Shown here: positions 8,205 through 16,936 of the stretch, piece after piece
Position numbering within the stretch: the stretch's first letter is position 1
Layout of the letters: every line of letters starts with the position of its first letter
NCBI GenBank assembly: GCA_937967325.1
Contig: CALBSQ010000193.1
Location: 51,932 to 115,931 of the forward strand
Direction: 5' to 3'
Source: an uncultured Chloroflexota bacterium
GTDB lineage: Bacteria; Chloroflexota; UBA4733
DNA length: 64,000 bases
Notes under the pieces: model-generated
What the model was told of the DNA's origin: nothing
The model's database searches: none
What the model saw: only the letters and a program-made list of their open reading frames with translations
Made by a program: the position numbers and the translations under genes

Positions 8205-9286
8205 GGCCGCGATACACCGCCTGGCCCGTATTGGGGTCCGTCACCGACCACGATATTGTCCAGCTTTTGTCCCACGAAACGACCAAAGTTTAGCTGCTCC
8301 CGCGCCATGAACAGGAAGCCCAGGACAATCACCGGCAGCACCATGGTTGCCCACAGCACCCAGGAAATACTGAACGCGACGGGCTGATCGAGTCCGACAA
8401 TGCCTGCCAAGACGGCGATCGCGGCTGCTTGGAACGTGCCGATGTAAGCCGGCCCCGAAGGGATCATGATCCCAAAGTTGACGACAATGAGCATCAACAG
8501 CACGTCATGTAGGGGAATTTGATGACCAAGCGCGTGTTGTATGGGCCCGCCGAACGCCGCCAGGACGCGAGTGTAGACGCCGAACTCCATCGCCCAGATC
8601 AGCAACGAGAGGCCAAACACGGCGATGGCGTCGAGCGGGCTACGCAGCATGTGCAGCCCGCCATCAAAAGCGTCCAACAGGTTCATCGCCTTTTCGCCAA
8701 TCACCGACGGCAGGCGGCGCGCCGGCACGGCGACCAGACGCCGCGCCACATCGCGGCGATAGGTCAGCAGTAGCAAGAACGCGCTCGCACCGACGAACAA
8801 CGCCGCGGTCACCAGGCCCACACGTTTCACCCAGGAGGGGAATGGATAAATGACACTGACCAGCGCCAACGCCAGAACCAGCGTCAGCCCGTCACAAACA
8901 CGCTCCATAACGATCGTCGCCAAGGCGGAGGTCGTGCGAACCCGCTCTTTGCGCGCCAGGGTGTAGGCGCGCACCAGCTCGCCCAGCCGAAACGGTAGGA
9001 CGTTGTTGGCCATGAACCCGATGATCAAGACCTCGCTCAAATGAAGGGTGGGGATGGCTCGCACCCCGCCCAACAGCCGCCCCCAGCGCACGCCGCGTGG
9101 TAGGAATGTGGCCAGATACAGCAGCGCGGCTAGAACAATCCAGCGGTAGTCGGCTGCCTCCAGCGCCTGGCGGGCGGCGCCCAGGTTCTGTGCCTTGCGC
9201 ACGACCAGCACGAGCAGCACGACACTGACTGGTATCCCCGACCAACGTCCGAGCCGCTTCAGCAGCCGTGCAAACGCGGGCGTCAT
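8201..9286 (-). CDS. Lysylphosphatidylglycerol synthase-type transmembrane (UPF0104, flippase-like) protein
   Basis: This protein of about 361 residues belongs to the LPG_synthase_TM / UPF0104 family of polytopic membrane proteins, many of which sit in glycolipid or polyprenyl-glycan loci. The motif FMANNVLPFRLGELVRAYTLARK is diagnostic, followed by VMERVCDGLTL and, near the end, PSGPAYIGTFQAA. The ATG at 9286 gives the usual short N-terminus; ATG 9328 in the same frame is an alternative. The frame extends further upstream but there overlaps the GT2 gene. It lacks the soluble aminoacyl-transfer domain of true MprF, so a flippase-like or accessory role is more likely. It is coupled by a 4-nt overlap to the M48 gene. 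Confidence 0.85.
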   Translation of the reverse strand: MTPAFARLLKRLGRWSGIPVSVVLLVLVVRKAQNLGAARQALEAADYRWIVLAALLYLATFLPRGVRWGRLLGGVRAIPTLHLSEVLIIGFMANNVLPFRLGELVRAYTLARKERVRTTSALATIVMERVCDGLTLVLALALVSVIYPFPSWVKRVGLVTAALFVGASAFLLLLTYRRDVARRLVAVPARRLPSVIGEKAMNLLDAFDGGLHMLRSPLDAIAVFGLSLLIWAMEFGVYTRVLAAFGGPIQHALGHQIPLHDVLLMLIVVNFGIMIPSGPAYIGTFQAAAIAVLAGIVGLDQPVAFSISWVLWATMVLPVIVLGFLFMAREQLNFGRFVGQKLDNIVVGDGPQYGPGGVSRP

Positions 9287-9420
9287 CCAGGCAATCTTCC
9301 ACGTACGTGCGCAGAGGCCAGCAACCATTGTACCTGGCAGGTAGCCCAGCTCTTCGACCCTGGAGAATTGCTCGGTGGCGCGGCCACGACTATCAGGTGA
9401 ACCCAGCCCTAATCCCGTGT

Positions 9421-10128
9421 CTACCCCCTCCTGACTTCCTCGCTGAGGCGGATGCGATATCGCACAAGGTCGCGCAGTGCGCGCAGAATGACAATCGGCT
9501 TGGCGCCGGTGGCGTTGCCGTGCGTTCGCTCGTAGTGCGGCACGTTGACCTCGCGGATGCGCGCCGCGCGGGCGTGCGCGCCAACGACGATCTCGGCGTC
9601 GATCATCGCGCCCTGTGACATGATGGGGACCTCTTCCAGCAGCGAGCGGCGGAACAGCTTGAAGCCGCAGTCGATGTCCCGTACCACGGAACCGAAGAAG
9701 AGGCGAATGAGCACGTTCCAGCCCCAACCGTTGAGGCGGCGCATGGGCGGATCGCGCCTCGGCTTCCGAAAGCCCGTGACGATGTCGTACGCGGGTGCAT
9801 AGGGAAGCAGCAGGCGAAGGTCGGTGAAATCGAACTGATTGTCGGTGTGGCTGAAGAAGATCCAGTCGTAGCGCGCGGCGGCAAACCCGGCGCGCAACGC
9901 CGCACCGTAGCCGGGGTTCGCGGTACGCGTCACGATGCGGAGGCGCGGATAACAGCGGCCCAGCCGATCCAATATTGTCCCGGTCGCATCGCCGCTGACG
10001 TCATCCACGACGATGAGCTCATAGTCCACGCCGAGCGATTGCAACGCGGCGTCGCAACGCTCAACTGCCCACTCCACGTTGCGCTCTTCGTTGTGCGCCG
10101 GCAGAACGGCGGATAGGGCCGCGATCAC
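9421..10128 (-). CDS. GT2 family glycosyltransferase (polyprenyl-phosphate sugar transferase type)
   Basis: This 235-residue GT-A glycosyltransferase resembles dolichyl/polyprenyl-phosphate mannosyl- or glucosyltransferases. Visible landmarks are SAVLPAHNEERNVEWAV at the N-terminus, YELIVVDDVSGDATG, ANPGYGAALRAGFAAA, FFSHTDNQFD in the place of the usual DxD-containing strand, and RDIDCGFKLFRR. It has no obvious membrane anchor domain. GTG 10128 overlaps the TGA of the upstream oxidoreductase by 4 nt. With the oxidoreductase and the flippase-like protein it forms a surface glycolipid module; the sugar is unknown. Confidence 0.88.
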   Translation of the reverse strand: MIAALSAVLPAHNEERNVEWAVERCDAALQSLGVDYELIVVDDVSGDATGTILDRLGRCYPRLRIVTRTANPGYGAALRAGFAAARYDWIFFSHTDNQFDFTDLRLLLPYAPAYDIVTGFRKPRRDPPMRRLNGWGWNVLIRLFFGSVVRDIDCGFKLFRRSLLEEVPIMSQGAMIDAEIVVGAHARAARIREVNVPHYERTHGNATGAKPIVILRALRDLVRYRIRLSEEVRRG

Positions 10129-11399
10129 CTGGCGCGATCCAGCACCATGCGCGCCACACGGTTAGCCATGGCGATGCTGTAGTTCTGGCCGCGGTCCTGC
10201 GGGTAGACCTGGAACATGTTGGCGATGAACAATCCAGGGAGCGGCGTCACGTGGGGGGGGATATGCGCGGCGAATTCGTCGGTGACGATCGGTTGGGCGT
10301 AGGGCGCCTGGAATACATGCTTGTCGAGAATCCACTCCGGCCGGAAGCTGGGATTGAGCCTCGGCAACGCTCCGATCATCTCAGCAATCACATCTCCATC
10401 GGCACGTTGGAACAGCGGATGATCCTGCGGGAGATAATTGCCAAGGTACAGCAGGTGTCGCCCGCCATAGTCCTCCGCGGGCATGAGATTGGTGTGCTCG
10501 ACCGCGGCAAGGAAGGGGAAGCCAGGATCGTTGATGGAGAGCCAATACGGGCGCATCAACCGCCGATCCGATTCAAGGACAACGCAGTGGGCGCCGTAGG
10601 CCAGTCCCCAATCATAGCGCCGCCGAAACTCGTCCGGCAGCCCGCGAACGAGCTGCAAGGTCACCCGCGTCGGAGCAGTGGACACGACATCCGTGTAGCA
10701 GCCGGTACGTTCGCTGGTCTCCACAGCGAATAGGTCGCCTTGCGGGGCCACGGAGCGGACCGATTCGTTCAGCCAAACGCGGCCACCGAGACGCTGGATC
10801 TCCTCCACCAGCCGATCATACATGAGCTGGAAGCCCCCACGAAGGTAGCCAAGCGCGGTGGTGCGGCACTTGATGCGCGCCCACATCCAGGACATGAGGA
10901 TCTTGTCGGCGTGTATTCCGAACTTGGAGCGCAACAACGGCTCCAATACCACGCTGTAGGCCCCCGATCCCATCCAGCGCCTGAGCCAGGCGCTGGCGGT
11001 GGTGCGTTCTAGGGAGTGATAGTCGCGCAGCAGCTTCAGATACGCCGTCGCCGCCCCGAAACGCAGTCGATCCGGGATGGACAGCGGCGAAAAGCGCAGT
11101 ACGGACGCCGGAGAATCCAGTTGATACATCTGGCCCCGGTAGAGCAGACTGGTTTCGGGGCGTGTCCAAACCAGTCGCTTTCCCAGGCCTAGCTCCTGGA
11201 TCAGCGCGACAGCGGCGCGGTCGGTACGGAATAAGTGATGATAGAACTTCTCAAGGTAGCTCTGCCCAACCCGGAACCCGGAGGCAAGGCCGCCAGGCTC
11301 CGCGCCGCGCTCGAACAGATCCACCGAGCGACCCGCCTGGACAAGGCGATAGGCTAACGTTAGCCCCAGAGCTCCCCCGCCGAGCACGGCAATGGCCAC
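10125..11399 (-). CDS. NAD(P)/FAD-dependent oxidoreductase (amine oxidase / UDP-galactopyranose mutase-like)
   Basis: A Rossmann FAD-binding motif, AIAVLGGGALGLTLAYRL, opens the protein, with the second-strand signature FERGAEPGGLASGF following. The body resembles the FAD-dependent amine-oxidase / protoporphyrinogen-oxidase group often found with GT2 genes in glycan loci, including the end motif NMFQVYPQDRGQNYSIA. I chose GTG 11399 because GAGG lies 8 nt upstream and it puts the motif at the N-terminus; the frame is open to 11480. Length is then 424 residues. It may oxidise or isomerise a lipid-linked sugar, but the substrate cannot be read from sequence. Confidence 0.8.
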   Translation of the reverse strand: MAIAVLGGGALGLTLAYRLVQAGRSVDLFERGAEPGGLASGFRVGQSYLEKFYHHLFRTDRAAVALIQELGLGKRLVWTRPETSLLYRGQMYQLDSPASVLRFSPLSIPDRLRFGAATAYLKLLRDYHSLERTTASAWLRRWMGSGAYSVVLEPLLRSKFGIHADKILMSWMWARIKCRTTALGYLRGGFQLMYDRLVEEIQRLGGRVWLNESVRSVAPQGDLFAVETSERTGCYTDVVSTAPTRVTLQLVRGLPDEFRRRYDWGLAYGAHCVVLESDRRLMRPYWLSINDPGFPFLAAVEHTNLMPAEDYGGRHLLYLGNYLPQDHPLFQRADGDVIAEMIGALPRLNPSFRPEWILDKHVFQAPYAQPIVTDEFAAHIPPHVTPLPGLFIANMFQVYPQDRGQNYSIAMANRVARMVLDRAR

Positions 11400-11581
11400 G
11401 TTCGTCGCCTCGTGTTGCACAGTCCGCCGAACCCCGGCGCCGCCAATCTCTTGTCCCACAATAGTACCTCTATACCCCAAGCAACCGTCCTTCGCCGGTC
11501 CCCACGCCCTACACTACAACGCTGCGCCGCGTCCGCGTCGGCGGCGGACGTCAGGATAGGCCATGAGGAGAATGCGTCGCG

Positions 11582-12277
11582 TTGGACCAACCTGCACTCG
11601 ACGGCGAGCCCCTGAGTGGTAACGAGACGCGCTTGCTCTTGTTGCGCCACGGCCAAACTGACGGAAACCGATCGGGACAGCTCCTCGGTGTGACCGATCT
11701 CCCCTTGAACGAGCAGGGGCGTACACAGGCGCGCTCCCTCGGGGCGTGGCTGCGCGACCACCGATCCCTCGACGCGATCTTTTCCAGCGACCTCGCCCGG
11801 GCACGGGAAACCGCGGCGATCATAACCGCGTCGCTCGGTCGTCCCTTGCCCATGCACGTTGAGTCTGACCTTGCTGAGATGAACTTCGGCGAAGCCGAGG
11901 GTGTGCTCATCCAGGAGCTGGCGGCGCGATTTCCTCAGCTCTCGCCGTACGTCGGTACGGCGCTGCCGGATCATCCCGATTGGCAATGGCCGGGTGGGGA
12001 TTTCCGATTCGCCTACTACGGACGAGTTGTCACCACGATTGAGCGCCTGGCCGCCAAGTACCGCGGGGAGACGGTGGCGCTGGTAACCCATGGCGGCGTC
12101 ATTACGGGATATTTGCACTGGCTGACCAAGCGGGTCCTCGGTTTCTCGCTCGACCATCTCGTCGACAACTGTAGCGTGACTGAGCTGCGGTACGTCGGAA
12201 CCGAGGTTCGCGTTGTCGGCGTGGGTGAGCTACCCTGGGCAACGGGAGCCGAGGGGTCACTGTCCTTTGCTAGTTGA
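11582..12277 (+). CDS. Histidine phosphatase family protein (phosphoglycerate mutase-like)
   Basis: This 231-residue protein carries the full histidine-phosphatase core: LLLLRHGQTDGNRSG near residue 20 (catalytic His in RHG), SSDLARARETA, the acidic residue in LAEMNFGEAEG, and the second His in VALVTHGGVI. It resembles CobC/GpmB-type phosphatases; the substrate is unknown. The start is TTG 11582, with GAGGAGA about 10 nt upstream. It is divergent from the FAD oxidoreductase gene. Its last 21 nt overlap the 3' end of the convergent solute-binding lipoprotein gene. Confidence 0.9.
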   Translation: MDQPALDGEPLSGNETRLLLLRHGQTDGNRSGQLLGVTDLPLNEQGRTQARSLGAWLRDHRSLDAIFSSDLARARETAAIITASLGRPLPMHVESDLAEMNFGEAEGVLIQELAARFPQLSPYVGTALPDHPDWQWPGGDFRFAYYGRVVTTIERLAAKYRGETVALVTHGGVITGYLHWLTKRVLGFSLDHLVDNCSVTELRYVGTEVRVVGVGELPWATGAEGSLSFAS

Positions 12278-13594
12278 GGGAGTACCGCCGCCGGAAGGCT
12301 GCAGGGTCACATCCTGCTCAATGGTCCGCGCTGCCTGAGCCCTTGCCTGGTCGAGCGCCTGCTGCGCGCTGAGCCGTCCATCCAGGGCCTGTGGAATCAT
12401 CGCATTCAACTGTCCGGCCACTTCCGCGGTCCAGGGGAAGTTCTGTTCGACCCGCCCGGAGCGCAACGCCTGAAGCATGACGGCCGCATCCGGATCACCG
12501 GCCACTGGCGGCGCCTGCTGCGCCGCCAGGAGCGATGGGATGGTCCCGCCGCCAAACAGGGCGGCCTGCGCCTTCGGGTCGGTGGCGAGCCAGCGTATGA
12601 ACTGCCAGGCGCCTTCGGGGTGAGGATCGGCGCTCTGCGCCGGTGCGAAGGCATAGAGGTTGTCGGCAAGCGTCGCCGGGGACCCGCCAACCAGCGTTGG
12701 CAGCGTGACCAGGCGCATCGGCAGACTATCCGGCTGTTTTTTGAGCCGGACGAACGTCCCGTACGTCGCCGGCATCATCGCCAATTTGCCGTGAGTGAAG
12801 GCGCCGCTGACGCCTTCGGTGAGCGTCGCCGTACTAACCAAACGGCCAATTGCCAGGGCGCCGCCGTTGACCTGCTGGTTGGCAATCAGCCATTGCAGCG
12901 ACTTGAGTCCCGCGGGCCCGTCGAACGCCGCTGCCCGCCCATCGGCGGTGAGAATATCTGCGCCTTGTTGCCAGAGCCAGATTTCGAACGGCAGGCCGGA
13001 GGAGAGGATTGCTCCCGTCTGCTGCAACTGGCCGCGGCTGTCACGCTTCACCAGAGCGGCGCAGGCGGCGTCGAAGTTATTGGTGGACCAGTCTGGCGAT
13101 GCCGCCACTTTCGCCGAGTCCAGCAGCTTGGAGCTTGCCGCGAGCACGGTAGCATCGAGGCCGATGGGCAGTCCCCAGAGCTGATCGTTGACCATGCCCC
13201 CTTCCCAGGAGCGAGGAGAAAACAGCGTGGCGGTCACATTGTCGCGATGAGCCAGCTCGTTCAACGGGAAGCCGGCGCCACGGCTGACCAGGCTCCACGC
13301 TCGAGACCGCGGATAGACGACCACATCGGGCGCATCGTGGGCCCCGATGACCACGAGCAGCTTGATGGACAGGTCCGGTTGTGGCTGGGCAATCGCGGGC
13401 ACTGCCGGCTTGGTGGCGTTGTAGCTGGTGATGAGGTCCTGCAATGTCGACGCGATGGGCAGTCCCGACTCGTACCAAATCGTGATGCTCGCCGGGCTCT
13501 TGCCACCCTTGCCATTGACGGTCTGGCCGCAGCCGGCCAGCAGCGCGGCGCCCCCGGCGAGCAGGAAGTGGCGGCGCGATAGCAGACTTGGCAT
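12257..13594 (-). CDS. ABC transporter extracellular solute-binding lipoprotein (family 1)
   Basis: This 445-residue protein starts at ATG 13594 after GAGG at a good spacing. The N-terminus SRRHFLLAGGAALLAGC has a twin arginine and a lipobox LAGC, so it should be exported and lipid-anchored at the cysteine, about residue 22. The body has family-1 solute-binding features: ITIWYE, an aspartate-rich DAPDVVVYP, WGLPIGLDATVLAAS, and PEGAWQFIRWLATD near the C-terminus. Such proteins bind sugars or similar small solutes. No permease or ATPase gene is adjacent, so the partner complex is elsewhere or shared. The 3' end overlaps the convergent phosphatase gene by 21 nt. Confidence 0.88.
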   Translation of the reverse strand: MPSLLSRRHFLLAGGAALLAGCGQTVNGKGGKSPASITIWYESGLPIASTLQDLITSYNATKPAVPAIAQPQPDLSIKLLVVIGAHDAPDVVVYPRSRAWSLVSRGAGFPLNELAHRDNVTATLFSPRSWEGGMVNDQLWGLPIGLDATVLAASSKLLDSAKVAASPDWSTNNFDAACAALVKRDSRGQLQQTGAILSSGLPFEIWLWQQGADILTADGRAAAFDGPAGLKSLQWLIANQQVNGGALAIGRLVSTATLTEGVSGAFTHGKLAMMPATYGTFVRLKKQPDSLPMRLVTLPTLVGGSPATLADNLYAFAPAQSADPHPEGAWQFIRWLATDPKAQAALFGGGTIPSLLAAQQAPPVAGDPDAAVMLQALRSGRVEQNFPWTAEVAGQLNAMIPQALDGRLSAQQALDQARAQAARTIEQDVTLQPSGGGTPSTSKGQ

Positions 13595-13878
13595 ACGATA
13601 CCTCGGCGGCGAGATCGAGCCGGCGCACGACTCACGCCGGAGCACTCCCTTGCGCCATGCATGATAGGGTATGGCGGCGCTAGGCGTCGGCCAGTGGAGG
13701 CGGCCTCATCCGAAACATCACCGCCTTTATTACGTGAGCGTGACGCTTTCGCATGCTTCCGCGACTCCGGCCGTCACGTAGCTTATACTTGGACGCCAGG
13801 CGTGCCGTGAGCTCAACGGCGCGATAGCGCGGTGGGAAATGATCAGTTGAGGCGGCCTACCGCAGATTTGACGTCAGG

Positions 13879-14388
13879 TTGACTGATCGGACGCTCGTGC
13901 TCGCCCTCCTAGTCGCGGTTGTCGTGACGGCGCTGGTAGCGCTGATAGCACTCATTGGCGCGTGGCGACTGCGCGGCGAGCTTCGGCAAGTCCACCGTGC
14001 CGCGGCGGCCCTGTCCAATGGAGGACTGCTGGGATTGGATCAGGTGCTGCGCGAGCAGGGGCTTGACCTCCGCCGTCTTGGTGACCGGACAGGGGAGCTG
14101 GAGCGCCGTCTGGGAGCAAGCGAAGAGCGATTGGGGGCGGCCATTCGCCGCGTGGGGGTCGTGCGCTTCAACCCGTTTCGGGAGAGTGGTGGTGACCAGA
14201 GCTTCGTCGTGGCCTTGCTCGACGACAGCGGTGCAGGCGTGGTGCTGACCGGATTGCACAACCGCAATGACACCCGTGTCTATGCCAAGCCGGTCGACGC
14301 CGGCGTCTCCAAGTACCCGCTTTCTGACGAAGAAGCTCAAGCAATCAAGACCGCTTTGGGCCGATCCCAAAGCAGTGTGCCAACGTGA
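13879..14388 (+). CDS. DUF4446 family membrane-anchored protein
   Basis: This 169-residue protein has one N-terminal transmembrane helix (about residues 6-28), then a short coiled region with repeated LE/RR heptads. The conserved DUF4446 part is RVGVVRFNPFRESGGDQSFVVALLDDSGAGVVLTGLHNRNDTRVYAKPV. The family is common in Firmicutes and Chloroflexota, often near parB, and its function is unknown. The start is TTG 13879. Its TGA overlaps the GTG start of selA, so the two are translated together. The 284-nt spacer upstream (13595-13878) holds no other feature I can support. Confidence 0.85.
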   Translation: MTDRTLVLALLVAVVVTALVALIALIGAWRLRGELRQVHRAAAALSNGGLLGLDQVLREQGLDLRRLGDRTGELERRLGASEERLGAAIRRVGVVRFNPFRESGGDQSFVVALLDDSGAGVVLTGLHNRNDTRVYAKPVDAGVSKYPLSDEEAQAIKTALGRSQSSVPT

Positions 14389-15770
14389 GCGCGGAATATC
14401 GCAATCTCCCATCCGTAGATTCGTTGTTGCGCCATCCTACGATGCAGTCCGCCCCATACCGACGCTCTGCTGAACATCTGGTCCGCATCACACGCCAGAT
14501 CCTATCGGAAGCTCGACTAGCTATTGCCGATGGGCAGCGCGCGCCAACCAGCGACGCCCTTGCGGGTCGGGTAGTTGCCCGCCTAGAGGAAGAGCGCAGA
14601 CCTCGCCTTCGTCGCGTGATCAACGCCACCGGCGTGATATTGCAGACAAATCTTGGACGCGCGCCGCTCTCGCCGTCCGCGATCGCCGCGGTTTCGGCGG
14701 TCGCGGCGGGCTACACGAACCTTGAGTTCGATCTGGAGGCGGGTGAGCGAGGCAGTCGCCAGGCGGCGATTGGCCAGCTCTTGCGCGAGGCGACCGGGGC
14801 AGAAGCCGGCCTTGCCGTCAATAACAACGCGGCCGCGGTCCTCTTGGCGCTGGCGGCTCTGGCAGCGGGACGCGAGGTACTGGTCTCACGAGGCCAGCTC
14901 GTCGAGATCGGCGGGGGCTTCCGAATCCCTGACGTGCTGGCGCAGAGCGGGGCCACGCTGATTGAAGTCGGAACCACGAACCGGACGTATGCCCGCGACT
15001 ACTCAGCGGCGATCAACGACAACACGGCCGCTATCCTGAGGGTCCACCCGAGCAACTTTGTCCAACAAGGGTTCATCTACCAGCCGGAGATCACCGAGCT
15101 GGTTGCGTTATCACATGACCGTGGCCTGCTCTTCCTTGACGATCTCGGTAGCGGCGCCTTACTCGACACTTCGACTGTGGGGCTTGCCCATGAGCCGACC
15201 GTCCAGGAGAGCATCGCGGCCGGGGCCGACGTCGTCTGCTTCTCTGGAGACAAGCTACTCGGTGGACCGCAGTGTGGCCTGGCCGTCGGCGCCGGGGCCC
15301 CGATCCTGGCAATGACGCGTCACCCCCTCGCCCGGGCGGTCCGGATCGACAAACTCAGCTTGGCAGCATTGGAAGCGACCCTCCGGCAACATGCCATGGG
15401 GGAAGCCGGCGACGAGTTGCCGGTCTGGCAGATGCTCAGGCGGCAGGTGGATGACCTAACATTAATCGTGACGGCATGGCAACGGCGGCTGGGCGAGGCA
15501 GGCATCGCCAACCGAATCATTGCCGGCGAATCGACGATTGGCGGTGGCTCCCTTCCTGGTGAAACTCTTCCAACGCCGCTATTATGTCTAGCGAGCGATG
15601 ATGCGACGGGGCTTGCTCGACGCTTGCGATGCCGGAACCCTGCCATTGTCAGCAGGATTCACCGCGACACGCTGCTGTTCGATCCCCGCACCGTGTTGCC
15701 GGATGAGGGCTCCGCTTTGGTTGAGGGTATCATCGCGGCATGGAATGCCGGCGAAGGGTCAGGCCAGTGA
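14385..15770 (+). CDS. selA: L-seryl-tRNA(Sec) selenium transferase
   Basis: SelA is a PLP enzyme that converts Ser-tRNA(Sec) to Sec-tRNA(Sec) with selenophosphate. The 461-residue protein is full length. The N-terminal tRNA-binding part starts with EYRNLPSVDSLLRHP, then RRVINATGVILQTNLGRAPLS, GERGSR, NNNAAAVLLAL, and the PLP lysine in CFSGDKLLGGPQCG at about residue 290. The start GTG 14385 overlaps the DUF4446 stop. The 3' end overlaps the convergent creatininase gene by 12 nt. No selB, selD or tRNA-Sec is in the window, so the rest of the machinery must be elsewhere if it works. Confidence 0.95.
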   Translation: MSAEYRNLPSVDSLLRHPTMQSAPYRRSAEHLVRITRQILSEARLAIADGQRAPTSDALAGRVVARLEEERRPRLRRVINATGVILQTNLGRAPLSPSAIAAVSAVAAGYTNLEFDLEAGERGSRQAAIGQLLREATGAEAGLAVNNNAAAVLLALAALAAGREVLVSRGQLVEIGGGFRIPDVLAQSGATLIEVGTTNRTYARDYSAAINDNTAAILRVHPSNFVQQGFIYQPEITELVALSHDRGLLFLDDLGSGALLDTSTVGLAHEPTVQESIAAGADVVCFSGDKLLGGPQCGLAVGAGAPILAMTRHPLARAVRIDKLSLAALEATLRQHAMGEAGDELPVWQMLRRQVDDLTLIVTAWQRRLGEAGIANRIIAGESTIGGGSLPGETLPTPLLCLASDDATGLARRLRCRNPAIVSRIHRDTLLFDPRTVLPDEGSALVEGIIAAWNAGEGSGQ

Positions 15771-16526
15771 CTGGTGGAATCGCACTAGCGCCTTGGCCAC
15801 CTCAACTTGCATGACCTCGAGTAGTCGATGCCCGAGATCCGCCGAGGCGCGACCGGTCCGCTCGGTGTAGCCATCGATGCGCTGCATGCTGTGGTCCTGC
15901 TGCATAAACATGGGCACGTTGGTATCGGGTATCGCGGTGGTAGGCACACCTTTCGCCGGCGCCGGCGTGGTTATGTCCACGAGATCCGGCCGTAACGCGA
16001 GGATGAGCGATTTCTCAAAGTCGCCCGCGTGGCCGGGGATGCGCAGGCCTTTCGCTTCATCCAGCGCGTGCATCGCCCGCATGGCGAGTGTCCAATAGGA
16101 AGCGGCCCCGGCGAGACAGGCGTGGCCGTTGCTCACTTCTCGTGCCGCCATACGTATGATCTCGTCGTTGCCGCCGTGGCCGTTGAGGAAGAAGATGCGT
16201 CGAAAGCCCGAAGCCACGGCCGACTCGCCGAGTTCGCGCAGCACCGCCAGCAGCGTCTCCGCCTTCATCGAAAAGACCCCGGGATAGGGGAAGTGGTGCG
16301 GAGAATAGCCATAAGCGACGATCGGCGCCACGGTGACCGAGATGTGCTCGACGGCACGACTCGCGGCGCGATGCGCCACCGCCTCGCAGGCCAACACGTC
16401 GACCGTGATCGGCAGATCGGGAGCGTGTTGCTCCACCGCCGCCACCGGGATTACCAGGGTGGTATCCGCGGCCATCTCCCCAACCTGCTCTCGCGTCATC
16501 TCGCCTAACAGCAGCTTCGCTCGCAT
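15759..16526 (-). CDS. Creatininase family amidohydrolase
   Basis: This 255-residue protein matches the creatininase family, which includes creatinine amidohydrolase, formamide hydrolases and the mycofactocin peptidase MftE. Metal-binding residues are seen in VAAVEQHAPDLPITVDV (E, H and D), FLNGHGGNDEIIRMA, and GHAGDFEKSLILA. The start is ATG 16526. It is divergent, by 125 nt, from the AtzG-like/amidase pair, which suggests a shared role in breaking down an amide or cyclic ureide compound. The exact substrate is unknown. Confidence 0.88.
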   Translation of the reverse strand: MRAKLLLGEMTREQVGEMAADTTLVIPVAAVEQHAPDLPITVDVLACEAVAHRAASRAVEHISVTVAPIVAYGYSPHHFPYPGVFSMKAETLLAVLRELGESAVASGFRRIFFLNGHGGNDEIIRMAAREVSNGHACLAGAASYWTLAMRAMHALDEAKGLRIPGHAGDFEKSLILALRPDLVDITTPAPAKGVPTTAIPDTNVPMFMQQDHSMQRIDGYTERTGRASADLGHRLLEVMQVEVAKALVRFHQSLA

Positions 16527-16651
16527 CCTCGTTACCTTTCATCCCCACCTGACTCTGGTGGCAAGATCGTGGCCGGGCACGTTGGACTCACCACCAGTCT
16601 CAGCCAATTGGCGGCTATCATACTCGCAATCTGCACGAAGGATCGCGAACT

Positions 16652-16936
16652 TTGGCTGAGAGGCAGGAACCCCACCTCGGCGAGGCGAGTAGCCATCAGC
16701 GCTCGGCCTCCGATTCCCAGATTGACGCCGCCCTTCGACAGACACTCCTTCAGTACGGGCAGTACCTCGATGACGAAGGCGCTCAGCAGGTGAGGACACG
16801 TCTGACCCGTCTGCACGATGCTTGCGCCACTCTGGCGCGCATCCCGCTCCAGAATGCCGACGAGCCCGCCTGGCAGTCTGTTCCTCCGCAAGGACCAGCT
16901 CCCCCAGCGGAGCCGAAGGCAACCGGTCGTGGATGA
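16652..16936 (+). CDS. AtzG-like / DUF4089 small subunit
   Basis: This 94-residue protein starts at TTG 16652, with AAGGA about 10 nt before it. The core QYGQYLDDEGAQQVRTRLTRLHDACATLARIPL followed by ADEPAW resembles AtzG-like (DUF4089) proteins, small GatC-like partners that bind an amidase in cyanuric-acid-type catabolism. The end is rich in proline. Its TGA lies inside the first codons of the downstream amidase (8-nt overlap), so the two are translated together. The match is by pattern and gene order, so I hold it with moderate confidence. Confidence 0.6.
   Translation: MAERQEPHLGEASSHQRSASDSQIDAALRQTLLQYGQYLDDEGAQQVRTRLTRLHDACATLARIPLQNADEPAWQSVPPQGPAPPAEPKATGRG

Noticed and set aside
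11352..11365. A perfect 14-nt palindrome GGCTAACGTTAGCC
   Set aside because: It lies inside the coding start of the FAD oxidoreductase and I found no second perfect copy, so there is no basis for calling it a site.
14385..15770. Selenoprotein genes near selA
   Set aside because: I found no gene in the window that needs an in-frame UGA to complete a known family; the recognised genes end where expected.
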